A stretch of DNA of 64,000 bases, taken from NCBI GenBank assembly GCA_034769895.1, contig CM068367.1, positions 350,797,111 through 350,861,110 of the forward strand. Reading direction: 5' to 3'. The stretch's first letter is position 1. Every line of letters starts with the position of its first letter. The notes under the pieces were generated by a model. That model did no database searches. It saw only the letters and a program-made list of their open reading frames with translations, and had not been told where the DNA came from. The position numbers and the translations under genes were made by a program. Below are positions 1-13,600 of the stretch, piece after piece. The stretch is from Magicicada septendecula. Taxonomy: Eukaryota > Arthropoda > Insecta > Hemiptera > Cicadidae.

Positions 1-627
1 TTTCGGGGAAAATATTGGGCAGAAGAAGATCAAGAAATATTAAGAAGTCGAATAATGGGGCCGGGTAATTTTGGAATTCACAATAACAATGTCACTATCT
101 ACGTTATGAAGTTATACAACGAAGTTAAATATTTAGAGCCTTCGCTGCCGTTTAAATCATTAGTAAGACACATCAGTAAAAACTTGCCCCGGGAGGTGCA
201 GATCACACTCATGACTTGAGAAATAACTGACATAAACGAATTAGAAAAAATTCTTGATATTTTTCAAAACATAAGGGACAGGGAGGTAGTTAGGCGGCAA
301 AATCCGCCGATAATACATCATAACGGAAATAATAATCAAGAGAGGGGTTTAATGACCGGGCACGGAGGGACGAGAATAAACAATAACAGTAGAGACGAGG
401 GTTGGAGGTTCCTGTGATGTAAGTTTGAGAATTTTTTGGGAAGAACGGTATGTTACAGGTGCAATAAAACAAGAAGTGAACAACGGAGAGAAGCCGGAAC
501 AAATCAGCACAGTCAATGTCAGAGAGGAGCAGAGAATAGCGGTGGAGCATCTGGAAGCAGCAGAGATCAGCCCAGAGGTCAAACAGGATACTCGCAGGGC
601 AATACCACCGGCTGAATGGAAAACTGA
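1..627 (+). pseudogene. Gag (capsid C-terminal part and zinc-finger region) of element E, decayed
   Basis: Frame 1 from base 1 reads KYWAEEDQEILRS, YLEPSLPF and HISKNLPREVQITLMT, colinear with D Gag from about residue 415. It is interrupted by TGA at 211-213 and by TGA inside the zinc-finger region (415-417). The finger at 403-468 still shows the RanBP2-type spacing Trp...Cys-x3-Asn-x6-Cys-x2-Cys, with the first Cys replaced by Phe. Further stops follow at 613 and 625. The last stop sits at the frameshift site. Confidence 0.8.
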
Positions 628-661
628 GGCAGACAATGGAAGAAGGGACCCCACCATTGTC
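618..661 (+). promoter_or_regulatory. Degenerate gag/pol -1 frameshift signal of element E
   Basis: GGAAAAC (618-624) is followed by TGA, a 7-base spacer (625-631) and the stem GACAATGG (632-639) pairing with CCATTGTC (654-661). Stem and spacing are identical to element D. The heptamer differs from D's GGGAAAC by one base. Confidence 0.6.
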
Positions 662-1088
662 CACAGATAGCAACAGGGTCCAGGAAATAAGTAACTGTCA
701 GAGTAATGTGATCAAGACTGACATAACGAGGGAGTTGCTGGAGGAAGATAATGCAGAGATCGTGGGACCAAAGACCGGATTAACGGAGGTAACCATCACC
801 ATGGAAGGTAAGACTTTTAAAACATTGACAGATACAGGGAGCAAAATATCTGTTATTTCAGAAAATGTACTGGGAGAGTTAAAAGAAGTAAATAAAAATA
901 TACCATCATTACCAGTTGCGGGTGTGACAATAGTTGGGATAACAGGGGTACGAAGTAAACGGGTGACTAAACAAGTCCAATTAAATTTATTCATTAACGG
1001 GGTTGGGTTTGAAAATACATTCTTAGTAGTTAAGGGGTTGAGTTTAGATGTAATCTTGAAAAATTATTTTTTGAAGAGAAATAATTAA
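636..1088 (+). pseudogene. Pol N-terminus of element E (aspartic protease only)
   Basis: 150 codons match the first ~150 residues of D Pol, including TDTGSKISVI (the retropepsin Asp-Thr-Gly active site) and SLPVAGVTIVGITGVRSKRV. The frame is -1 relative to gag and begins inside the gag/pol overlap. Reverse transcriptase, RNase H and integrase are deleted, so it cannot be a working Pol. Confidence 0.82.
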
Positions 1089-1142
1089 TAAAATTTAAAG
1101 GGGGTCATGGCGCCATATCCGGACTGATCCTTTTAGGTTATG

Positions 1143-1192
1143 TCAATGAGAGTTTTTATGCTTCGGCATAAAACCTCTCATTGAGGGGGTAT
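1143..1192 (+). promoter_or_regulatory. Pre-PPT stem-loop and polypurine tract of element E
   Basis: A 19-bp stem (1143-1161 with 1166-1184, one mismatch) is closed by a TTCG tetraloop, and the polypurine tract GAGGGGGTAT (1183-1192) abuts the LTR. Equivalent hairpins occur in A, B, C and D. Confidence 0.75.
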
Positions 1193-2174
1193 TGTGACAG
1201 TACATACCGAGTCACAGGTGTTAATGGGGTTCAGAGTTAATTAGATCAAAATTAGGAATAAAATCATTTTACTTTGTGAGCAATGTGAAACAGTGGTGGA
1301 TGAAACAGTAAGGAATGTCGGGTGCGTCTTGTAAACAAGTTAATCAAAAGCTATTTTTAGCTGCGTCTAGCCAGAGTGTCGCCAATTTAACCCAAAAGTG
1401 GCCTCAACATTGCAATTTTCAATAGACATCACAATCATAATGACGTCAAGTCAACATTTGATACCTCTGGAACAGAGGAAAACACAGTGAGAACACGTCC
1501 AGAGACATACGAAATGACGTCGCCCATGTGGGAGGAGTATCACGTGACCGGTGTTTATATTGGCCGCCCTTTGCCCACGCCGTTCTGTTCCGCTCAACTC
1601 TTAAAACCGGCTGGTTGGATATAATTCAAGTCCGCGGACAAATCAATTTTTGCAATGTAAAACAGTTTATAAATGTGATCAAATACTAAAAAATCAGTAA
1701 CCAGTGTCGACAACCAGTGACGAGTCAATTAAACAGTTTTAAACAGGTTCGGACAATTATCAAGTGCATCAGTTATTAGTGGAAACAGCAATGACGCCAC
1801 AAAATGGATAAATTTTTCCATAAGTACAACACCTAGGCAATTATTAAATAACATCAATCATGATATTGTAAAGTAATAGGGGGGTGAAAGAATGAAAGCG
1901 AGTGTGTATATGAAGTACTGGTGAACCTTATTAAATATTAAGTAAATGTTTCAATCTATTATTCTTTCTGTATGTTTGTAAATGTGATCTATGAATCACC
2001 AGAGAAATGGGGCAACCCCGTTAATGTTTTAACTGCAAATAAAATAATAAGTTCAATTTACAAAGACCACGTGTTAGTGTAGTTTATTAAATCCGCTATC
2101 TTGATCTGTTTGTGTCATTTAAATCCTAACGAACTCTGGGGTTACTGGATGCAGGTAAGAATTGGAATGTCACA
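1193..2174 (+). repeat. 3' LTR of element E
   Basis: 982 bp beginning TGTGACAG directly after the polypurine tract and ending ATGTCACA. It contains a TTTATATT box near 1553 and the fragment GGGGGGTGAAAGAATGAAAGCG near 1879, echoed in the other LTRs. The paired 5' LTR is outside the window. Confidence 0.75.
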
Positions 2175-2221
2175 GGTAGGTGGCATTTTTTGGGAGGGAT
2201 AATTGTTTGTAAGTAACTTTA

Positions 2222-2299
<78 letters not shown>
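2222..2299. repeat. (GT)n(GA)n compound microsatellite
   Basis: Uninterrupted GT dinucleotides from 2224 run into GA dinucleotides from about 2275. Confidence 0.95.
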
Positions 2300-3230
2300 A
2301 ACACTGACTTGTTTTTGTGTTAGTATGAGGTTAATATAGTAAGTTTTTATCATATTCTCATGTGTTGAAGGCAATTGGACCACGAAAGGTAACCTTTAAA
2401 ATAGGTTACCTTCGTACATGTTAATATTCATTTTTGATTGTATACAAAGTTATGGGTTAATGTTTGACATACATTTCAGTTTTTATTTCTTTTGTAACAA
2501 ATTTATACTTTGATGAATTTATATATTTAATATGATAAATTTTAATAACACTGTACAAATGTAACAATTTTGGGGTTAACGAAACCAACAAGTTATTGGT
2601 AATAAATGAGTTCATTTGAATAACAATGTATACGAGTTAAGTTATTTCAATGTCACCTCGCCTTAACCTAACCTGTGCTCAATGAGTACCTCTCACGAAT
2701 CTGGAAAGTTCTGTTAAAGGAAAATTTGTTATTTTTAAGTTGTTTTCATGTGGACATTGTTGCGGTTTCTACGTTCTATCTGTCAAAATGTGGTGGCGGC
2801 CACGGGTTTTGGGGGTTTTCGGGGTCTTCTGAAGATGCAAGGTCAGTGATTAGGATGAGGGTATTCTTATTGTTTGAACAATTACAACAATACTAGTTTT
2901 ATATAGCAACTGAAAACAAATTATTTTTGACATAACTATAATTTAAAGGATCTTGAGAGTTACAATTTTAAACAGATATGCACACAATATACATGCATAC
3001 ATGCACGCATGTGCGCACGAATGAGCGCACACACACACACACTTCAATACATAAATCTATTTTGATTGTTTGTTAAACAAATACAAAAAATGTTTTAAAA
3101 AAATAATTATATTTCTTTTTTTGTAAATAAAGTTCTACTAAAAAAAATTTTCATTTATACTGCATTTATCATTTAGTTTTACAACATTTTTATACTACAT
3201 TTTAATATTTAAAAAGAAGAAAGTGGTCAC
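2300..3230. other. AT-rich spn-E flank/intron, no gene seen
   Basis: No coding similarity recognised on either strand. A short (AC)n run lies near 3030-3042. The small open frame at 2675-2896 has no family signature. Confidence 0.5.
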
Positions 3231-3389
3231 CTTAATGTATTTATTTCAACAGTCATCTTCAGTTGCCGCATTTTAACAGCCCTGTACACTGGCATAACAA
3301 CTTTTCCTGGTATATTGGATGAAAACCTATGCTCACTAATAATTTCATTACTGGAATATGAATTCTGTCCAAATTCGACAAAGGCTTTG
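3231..3389 (-). CDS. spn-E: spn-E exon, last one visible
   Basis: This 159 bp exon follows a TTTTTACAG acceptor. Its first base completes an AGC codon split with the previous exon, giving INGSKAFVEFGQNS, the expected family sequence. It ends ACATTAAG|GTGACC, a plausible donor. If the donor were not used, the reading frame would stop at TGA two bases later, so the gene presumably continues to the left. Tudor-domain exons were not found between 1 and 3230. Confidence 0.86.
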
Positions 3390-6300
3390 CTGTAAAAAGT
3401 AATATATGTTAAAAAGTTAATTCACCATAATAATGTATATCATTACATATACACATATAAATCATATACGAATAAGAAAATATACGTCATGACAGAAAAG
3501 CAACAACAAAGTACCACAATATTCCTTAATCAAGTAAATTTAATGTATCCTTAAAATTCATTTGTTCTTACACTTGTTATTTCTTGAAAATACTGATGTA
3601 CATAATATACAAAATTACCTGCCATTTATTATGATCTTCATCTTATCAGAGCATGGACTCAGAGCTTGTCTTATTGACTGTGTGTAAAGTTCTGCATGGT
3701 TTGGGAGGTTCTGTAGATAGACAGTATTGAATGGATCTCTACCACCCAACATTTTAACAGCTTCTATTTCACTGATCTGGCCTCCTTGTCCACTACGTGA
3801 AAAATAATTTGGATAAAATGCACCAGCTATGACAATCTGAAATAAATTGACATTATAGTTACTGAATACACATAGCCAAATATTATATGCCATTTTATTG
3901 TTACACTCCGCTTCTAAATACCTTCAAAATCAGGGGCTTTTCAGTATCTTTCCAAACAACACAGGTTGGCCCAACTATCTGATCGATTTTGAAAGTTTTC
4001 AATCTTTTTCTCACTTCATCTTCCAATCTAGCAATTTCCCGTAAAGCTGACAGTTGTAAGTAGAACCTTCTAGCCCAAGCCTCTTCTGAACCACGGGAAT
4101 GTGCAAATTTTCCCATTGTTGTTTCTCTTCTCCAAACCTGAAAATTTTAATGTATATGGAGTTTAATAATTCTGTAAGCATTAATATGTTAAATGGACAT
4201 GTACAAGTTGAATTTGTGCAGTATATGTGTGTATGATTGCATAATCAACATCTTGATGCTATGCATGTCTCTACACTTCTATTACAGTTTACTGTAACCA
4301 TGTTGTGGCTGCAGGCATGTGTTCAGTAACATTGATGTCATAGTTTTTCTTTAGTAGTTTATTTTTTTGGGGGGGTATTCTATACTAATCTTAAATTAAT
4401 GATCTGCTTCTTCTACAAAAGTATTTTGGTTTTTTCTCTTTCATTTGACCCTTCTATACATTACTTTTCCCTCTTAAAATATACTCTTCTTAAGGAGGCC
4501 CACTCCTTGGTTCGTTCTAGCTTCCACTTAACCATTTCCACTCAGCCAATGTTACTCTTCCACAGTCATATTCAAACACCTTTAACATAGTGTTATCCCC
4601 TCTCAGTGTCCTGGTGTCAATAATAATAGGCTCTCCACTTAACACGTACCAAAATGTTTTTAGTTTGTTTGCCAAGTCTTTGTTTATTACAGAAATTGAC
4701 TCACTATACATTTTCCCTTATTTATTATGTGTTATATATTAAAATCTATAAAATAAACAAATGTCTTTGATTTAAACACCATCTGTTCCACTACTCTTCT
4801 ATATAAAACAAATTTATAAGCTTTATTCTACTGACACTTTTTATTAACCAAATACACTGTACTCACCGTCTATGGCTTTTTTTCCTTGATGTTTTTTCCA
4901 GTTTACATGTTTCAAGGCACTTGCCTCATCATCTGAACATAGACCCCCTACACGAGTTTACAACTTCGACAATATCAAGTCAAATTTCGCCAAGCACCTC
5001 ATAGACAACAGTCACAGTTACACGGATTTTAGCTCAAATTTAATACCCCTTCATTTCTGCAGTAAAGGGAGTTATTTGAACGCCCTTGAAGAATATGAAA
5101 TTTACAAAGCATACAACGACGCCAGTACCAAGCCACATGTGTTGAACGACCAATTACAGTATAAATCAAATATACTGTACGATACCGCTATGAGATATAG
5201 TCGAGATAAGGCTTAGATTACGTCAGTACGGCCCGTGTTGTCTTGCAAGGCACACCGAACATTTTTAAAGCGAATTTATGTACATAGTTTAATTGCCGTA
5301 TTGTGTTTTTAATATTTTGACAAATGTCATTATTTATGACATAGATTGATTTTATAAGTTCTGATGATGAGGCAAGTGCCTTGAAACATGTAAACTGGAA
5401 AAAACATCAAGGAAAAAAAGCCATAGACGGTGAGTACAGTGTATTTGGTTAACAAACACGTGGCTTGGGACTACAATAGGATTTATTACTTTTTATTACT
5501 TTATAAATTCTTACCTATACTATTCTTCACACTTTTTTTTCTATTTCAGCACTTTCATTTATAACACTCAACTATAAACACAATGTTTGTCCATAGCATT
5601 AAAATGAAGGGGATATGACACAATTCTGTCCTTAAATTTGTCACAAATTGAACTTAATCAGTAAACTGCAACTTTATTCCCACTGTCTTTCTAATAAGTG
5701 TTCTGAAACTTGTTTATGTTTTATACATTATATTTCTAGAAACAAACTCGACAAACTTTTAGAAGCATCAGTAATCCATTTGATTATTTTATATTTTGTA
5801 ATATATCAGTCATGAAAAAATAATTTATACAGGGTTCCCATACAATTTTCAAAATTAATTTCCTTGACATTCCCTGATGGTTTCAAGAAATTTCCCTGAC
5901 ATGTGGAAAGTTCAGAAAGATTACACACATTTTTAAAGTAATTATTATTTATTAACTAGGCATACATTTATATTAAATGTAAGACGTAAAACACAATTAG
6001 AGTATTATTAAACATGCACACATATAGTTGACATACAAATATAAAAAAGAAAACATTGTTTTGATTATTAAAAACAAAAAATGACTTATTTAACATATAC
6101 AGGATAGCTTCACTTCACTTTCAATATGCAGAGAAACAAATTAATATGTAATTATTATTTACAGAAACACTAGTTATTTTTTATTTAAAGAATCTTCTAA
6201 GCGCCTAATTTTCAAACTGATTTCTTCTTCTTCTATTTGCTGTTTAATATGAAAAACTTTTCTCTGATCTTGTAACTTTCTAATTTCATTTTTTATTTTA

Positions 6301-9300
6301 GGTCAGGGCCATTGTTTTCTTGGTATTTCTTATTCTCTTTTACTTTCTCTTGATACTGTTCATATTTTTCCTGGAAGACTGTACAGCAGTAAGCCTTTTT
6401 GAGTTATTTTAACATTTTTGAAGCCACCATAATATGTAAGAGCTACAAACATATGATATGAATTTCTAGTTGTTAATGTCATGACACGATGAAACATAGG
6501 CCTACTGTTTAATGACAAGCTACCAATCTAATGACAATTTGAAAAAAACCTGTGCATGTACGTTGTAACAGTACATATATTCGCCAAAATACAAACATTC
6601 ATAAGCAAAAATAATAATCCATAAAATGCCATCAGAACAATTAAATTTGAATTTTAAATGAGGAAGAAAACTAAATGAGAAGAATAAAGAAATCAGAATT
6701 AAGAAATAATTGACTATGAAAGAAATGAAGACAACTGACTAAGAGACAAGACCAACGTTGATCCAATATACCCAATAAATCAGACAGTGAGAAGAAGACT
6801 GGAACATACACCATCAAAGGAGTATAAATTGAAGAAGGCTAATGAATTAAGTTAAAATAGTGAAGAATTGAATTAACTCAACCAAGAGAATAAATAAATA
6901 AAGAAAGAATGTAAAAAATAAAGTGAATAGAAATTGAGGCTCATGATTGAGAAGAATAATTAGTTTAAAACATTATGCAGACCCTATGACATAACTTAAC
7001 AACGACATCAAACCATTAATAGATGCTTATAGGTGACTTGACTGTGACCATAACTTCAATGTAAATTAATGATATAAGCAAAGATAACCAGGAGAGTGAA
7101 ATTAAATCTGGTATTAATATGATTTAATAATGTGTAAAAGATAACAAACAGATTGTACCTTATCTACTAGTTGTGTAAGTAATATAGACACAGGGATGTC
7201 AGAAAAACTGATAAAGCCAGAATTCTGAAGCCAGAATAGGGACACATAACCTAGATTAACAAGCATATTGCACTTAGAATGATAAGAATGGATAACAAAA
7301 ATGTTATTAAACCATGTTCTATTGTAAGGTAATTAAACTAGAGATTATAAGGATCATACTAGTAATAAGAATAGTTACCAAGAAGAGATCTGTATTTGTG
7401 ATTAGTGTAAATGAACATACTGAAATGGACAGATTGAAATTTACACAATAACCAATCTAAAAAAAATGTAGCAATATTAATAAAAAAGGAAAGAGATGGG
7501 TATCAGTAGGATCAATGATACGTGAGATCACTAATATAATATAAACCAATAATTATTATCATGAAAGTAAGTCATAATAATGAAAAATTAAAAATACGCT
7601 ACTTGTCATGTAGCACTAGATGCAAGAACTATTGATAAATTAACAACAAATGGGAATATCATGGTGCAAACCAAAACCTTGTAAAACTTTATAATTATTG
7701 TGATAACCATGTATGTAAGAGGTAATGACTTAAAAAACGATTATGTAATGTATAATGAATACAAATAATGTGACACCCAATAGTACATAGCCATGGGCTG
7801 TTATAAAAAATAAATGTAAGAAAATGACAATATAATAACTAAAACTGAGGTGATCAGAAGTTGTAATGGTCATTTCAGAATCATTGAGTCATAATAGAAA
7901 CGGTTAAGAAACCACTATTAAAAGACAAAAAGCAAAACTAATTGGTAGAGTCATAGGCCAAGATGCCTAGCCAAGGTATTTGTAATGTTTATTAGGAATA
8001 AAGATTTACTTATGTCAAAAGGAATATTGTAACAGTGATAAGATGTAGTGGACAACAATTATGAATGATGATATTACAGTAAAAGGGAAGTAATTAAATA
8101 AAAAAAGGGGAATGAAAATGTAGTAACTAATATTGAGTTAGGCCTAAACAGCCAAAGACAATTTTTATCAAAATACAACTTTATAACTGATTGTAAAGAG
8201 TTCATACTCGAGTATCAGGGAGTAATCATCAATGTTCATTGAAATTGATTTATATAAATAAATAAAACAAACATTATTATAGAAAAATAGACAATAAGAA
8301 ATGTTAGTAATTTTACTTTTATTAATAATGATCAAATACATATGGTGTGGGGAATCAAATTGTTCGTCTCAGAAAGTCCTGAGCAATGGTAATAATGAAT
8401 TGTTGATAGAGCAAAGATAAATGGACAATACTAATTATAAAGAATTAATAATGTACAACCCCTTGGGCATCATAATATAAACCAATTTATCATAATCTCA
8501 AACCCAGTCAAAAGACGCGTTGAAGGCGTCTATTTTGCCGAGATGTACCGAAGAGTTATGGAAATTGAGAAAATTAACCAATCAGCGATCACCATCGAGC
8601 ATTAGAAGCCAGATTCGTACACCGAAGAGGACACAGTTCATCTCAGTATCCAGACGGGTAAGCCACGTCCTGGGACCAATTTTATGAATTCACACCGACC
8701 AGCTGACGGGGAGCGATAACCTCAAAAAGTGAAAGTTAGGTTATGCCGGTAGTAAACAAAGTCGGGTTAACCTTATATCAGTGCTTATGTACGGAGTATG
8801 TGCGCATAGGTAGTGAACTAAATATTAATAGAAAAGTTAAAAGTGCAATTACGAAAGAAAAAAAAAGGAAAATGCAAGCAAGTGTAGTGATAAATATGAC
8901 TTTATTTATAAAGGTTATTCAATTATTTGATAGATTTCATAAAAAACGATGAAGGAAACATTTTCATATGAACACTAAGAGTGCAATGAACCTTATTATT
9001 TTGATTAATATATTAACAATTTAAGAAGTGTGACGAAAGCTAATTATAATTTTAATATTCATCCACAGACATGATGAACTTTATCAGAGATAATTAATAA
9101 AATAATTTATAATGAACCTTAAGAAAGAGTTAACCAGTATAGTGTTAATCAATTTGTTCCTAGTTAAAAGAATTTAATAACAAGCTGAACATGTTTACCA
9201 GAGTTATTTGTTTACCTGATTAAATTCATCCAATAAAAAGAATCAGATGATTTTCTATGAACACTGAAGAGTGTCATAACTTTATTAAACTTGTAATTTT

Positions 9301-10607
9301 ATATGTTGTTGAAAAAGTATTATTAATTTTAGGTTCACTGATCACAGTTCAGTATGCCAAATTAACCTACAATGTTGACGCAACGTGTCTGAGAATTTTT
9401 ATGTTATTAGTTAAGATGTATTTATTAATGTAATCACTCTCCTACTACTCGATGATTATAGTAGTATAATGATTCAGTTTTGTTGTATCTTGCAGTCTAA
9501 AAGGACCTACAGTTTATATAAAACTTTTAACCAAAAATTAACGTTTTATGTTCTGAATACTAAGAATCAGAATAACCAACCCTGAGATAAAAGATTTTTA
9601 TAAAGCTAATCATTATTGTAAAATGGACAAAATGTCAATTATAATTATTCTTTAAAGTAAATACATGAGCATTATCGAACAATAAACCCCATTTTTATCC
9701 AATAAAAGGAGTTAACTAAATTATTTCAGTAGACTAGACAACTACAGGTTAGGTGGACAGCTCGCAACAGTTGGTACTGTTGGTAGCGGCAATTGACATA
9801 ATTTAAATTATTTTAAATTTAAATTACCATCTCAACTCTGCATAATTAACTTACTTTATTCTAAGTAAGTACATCGCTGATAAATGAAATCTACCTTCAG
9901 TGAGAAGTCAACTTAGCCGATTCGTCTCATCAACTGAAGAACGTCGAATTACAAAATACAAGTGAACATTTTTTTACAAATAAATAAGAAGAGTTTCACC
10001 ACAACTAATCAAGATCGAATTCCATACCAATTATTAATAAGATAAATAACAAAAATAATAATAATAATCGAACTTTAAAATTTTAATTCAACCAAGTTAT
10101 AAAACCGTTAAGAGAGAGGGAAGGACGTCCCAGTACAATATATTTCAAATTCACTACCCATGGATTAAACTCGTAATCATCATTATCAACAGCAAAACAC
10201 ACACACAAAGTATGTAAATAAAATTTATTTAAAAAAAGACTGGACATGATAATTTCTTTTTTGCATTTCATATAAATTTTATAAGCTTTCTAAATCCTTT
10301 GTTACCTGATACGCATTTAGAGATGCAATTATATCACTACACGAAGAGTCTGCCCATGTTAACCTTGCATTGTAAGACTCCAGCCTCTCCTTGAAAGGGG
10401 AACTGAATACACTTTTAGATGACATACAACAACCTATCAACAAAAAAACAATGAAATAAGACAGATATACAAACAAACCTGTAATACACAGGTCAGGTTC
10501 TATAGCTGAAAATACATATTTTATTTTCACATTTTGGCCACTAGACTATTTTGACCAAATTTTAAACTACAAGCAATCCACGCCAAAGTGGGAGTAAGGG
10601 GTTCAGA

Positions 10608-10695
<88 letters not shown>

Positions 10696-13600
10696 CGGGG
10701 GGGGCTGTAAAAATTGTTTTTATTTTAAACAAATAAAGAAGCAAATAACCAAAAACATACACTGTATGCATTAACAACATAATAACTTAAGTCATTTATC
10801 TAAGTTTTATTGGAAAAAATAAACAAAATTATTAGCTCAAAACTAATGAAAAAGTAAGAAAATATTAATGATATTACAAAATTATCTTAATTTCCTGTTA
10901 TTTTAAATTCATTAATTTTATCATAAAATTGGAAGACATGCGCAAAATCTTTTAGAAACTAAAATTTGAAAATGGTTCTACCCTTTGGAAAAACCATAAT
11001 TTGAATAGTTTCAAGATCTATGTTCAACTTGAACCTTTTTAAAATATTTAAGGTAGGCTTTATGGAACTCACTTTTGCAAATCTTTTGAGACGGTTCTTT
11101 CTACTAACTTTTCTTGTCATTTACTCACTTATTATCAACTAATATTAAACTGCTATTTAATACTGTAGTTGTTGACAACAAAAATGTCCATAACTTACTG
11201 TCTATAAAATAAAAAAAAAAATTAACAAAACAGATTATAAAAATATTTTTTAACACAAAAAACATAATTTTTTTACATTTTACATGAAACTGTAACACAA
11301 ATATCATATGAATTCAAAGAATGAAGAGTAAGTATTATGTACAAAACCACTACATTAAAAAAAAAAGAAAAACAAAGGCATTAATTAATTTCTTTTCAGA
11401 ACATTGTACAATGTTACAAAACAAAATTCCTTAAGAAATGGAAAATTAATATTACAACTATTTGTTTATTATTGATTTAATATTTACTTCTACATCCAAT
11501 ATCTAGATTTACAGTAAACAAAATTTATTTTAGTGCTGTGTTGTTTCTGATATTTTTTGGTTCCATCTAAGTTTCAGAATTTCAAGCTTAGTTTCAGTTT
11601 TCAGCTCTTATTACAGGCTGTAGACATTAAGTGAAACAGTACCATACAATGGAAAAAATAAATATACTGAACATTTCAGTATGCATGCACATTGAAAATA
11701 ACCATGTTTAATTAATAATTTTACTCATTTAACAATATTTAAAAAAAACCCAAAGAACTGAATTCTCAATTTAAAAGCGAACTGTACAACTAGTTATTAT
11801 TGAAAAAATACGTTTAAAGAAAAGTAAATAAAAACTAAAAATTACAAAACCAAAAAATATAATTTTATAAATTTATGTTTTAGATTTTTCTTAATTATAA
11901 TTTTGTTTTAATTTTAATCACAATGGAAAATTGGATTGATAATTATGCTAGTGCTAGTGGACAGAAACAGACAATAAGTTTATTAAAACGGCATCATAAT
12001 AAGAAAAGTATAAAAAACTCCATGAAGATTTAACTTTTATGATTCTTTAGCAGTATTAATGAAGATTTTGATTATTATTTAATTTAGTTTAATAATTAAA
12101 ATTACTGGAGTGAATGTTTGAAAATGTAAGTGGTACGCGTATTTGAAATTTGTCAATAAACTTACCGTATTATATAACAAATAAAAATACTTTAATTCAA
12201 GACAATGATAAGTTATACAGTGGAACATTGAGTTAATGTTTCAGGAATATAATGGAACCCTTGAACGCTCATTTTTCATGATCCCAACAAATTCCCTATA
12301 TAAATAATACAAAACAAACATTGATATTATGCACCAGCTTAGGTATCAACCCTTGAGTAATGCTCTTTTTTCTGGCAGAGGGAAATGAATTTTTAGAAGT
12401 CATAACATCCCTCACTTGTTCCAAGGTCCAAGAGAAACTTTCTAATTTCAAGGAAGTGTAAGCTTTACAAGAGATGATAGTGACTGGGTGGGTGATTCCA
12501 TTACGTTATGTATGAAGTTTGTTTGTTTTGGTGTGGTGTAAAAGTTTGTGATAACAGAACCTTCAGTTTTTGTATAAAAAAGGAAAGCATCATTAAAAAG
12601 GGTAAGTTCTACTGTATTATTTTTATTGTTAATATAGCATACTTAAATTATTTTTATTTAATTAATTTGATAATGTTTTAAAAACATTATCTTATTATCT
12701 TAAACATTTATTACTATGGCAAAATTTATAGATGCATGAACTAAAACATAGTCTGCATGTAATGCTATAAATTTCGATGCCTCCATTAATTTTTTCCGGT
12801 GAATTTAACTACCATATTCACTCTTGCATATTACAATTATCTCTCGCTCTCTCTTAAAAGAATGACAGGCACAGCATCAAAGCAATTGTTATCAGTGGTA
12901 ATTCATTTTTTATCAGGTGTAAACCTGCACATGAATGTAACTGTCAGGTAGTGTATACGTTTTGCATATGAATGGGTAGGTTCTATAGAAGACGATAAGC
13001 TGCAGTTAATGACTGCTAATTATGGCAATGTGGACTCAGTACGGTAATCTCATCTTACTAATGGTGCAATCTGATTGGTGTACGGAGACTGGGTCTAAAA
13101 GTGTTGCACAATTAAGAATACATTATTATATAAAAAGCTTCCGTTCTGAATGTTAATCTTTTCATTAATTAGCATATGTTTATCTTTTTTTCTTATAAGT
13201 TTCTAATTTTAACAGTGTCAAATATGGTAACAGTAGATGAAAGTAATTCCTGGAAAATGGTCAGTTCTTGCGCAGAGCTATTTAATAATTTATTGTAAAG
13301 GGTAATTTAATATTTACAAAAAATGGAAACTAAGTTACTGAGAAGGTATTTGGAGTTTCCGAAGCACATTTGTGTTACTGGTGAAAAGAAAAGGAAGTTC
13401 TTACTAATAACAATAAACTTGTATTACGTTTTCTCACATGCATCACTTATGTTAAGACGATTTTCCCCAAAATTGTGAAAACTAATTTAGTTTAAATTAA
13501 TTGAAGTAAATACGGTCATACAGTAATATTCAACATTCAGCACTAAGCTATTTGGAAATTTGTCGTTACAGGTACCAAAGGATTTTAAAATTACGTTTCA

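Larger units (their letters stand above)
1..2174 (+). mobile_element. LTR retrotransposon 'E' (Ty3/mdg4-like), internally deleted, 5' end outside window
   Basis: In order: the end of a Gag pseudogene, the protease start of Pol, a deletion that removes reverse transcriptase, RNase H and integrase, a short 3' noncoding piece shared with elements B and C, a hairpin, a polypurine tract and one LTR. The Gag and Pol parts align closely with element D. The Pol reading stops at 1088 and runs straight into 3' noncoding sequence. E shows that the deletion derivatives B and C are related in their 3' ends to a Gag-Pol lineage. Confidence 0.85.
4844..5452 (+). mobile_element. Penelope-like element fragment flanked by its inverted terminal repeat
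   Basis: About 94-bp inverted arms (4844-4937 and 5358-5452), nearly identical, flank the end of an ORF. The right arm is the 3' UTR with a hammerhead-ribozyme-like motif. Inverted LTR-like ends and hammerhead motifs are known features of Penelope-like retroelements, which supports the assignment. The body is heavily 5' truncated. Confidence 0.7.

Noticed and set aside
4517..4711. Minus-strand 64-codon frame between spn-E exons
   Set aside because: The spn-E protein is continuous without it (4137 acceptor joins 10306 donor in phase), and no family match is seen.
8480..9790. Possible old LTR (TGTGACAC start, GC-rich block, CGCAACA end)
   Set aside because: No partner LTR, PPT, PBS match or target duplication could be shown.
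10562..10780. Minus-strand open frame rich in Leu-Ser
   Set aside because: It is translation of a (GA)n microsatellite.
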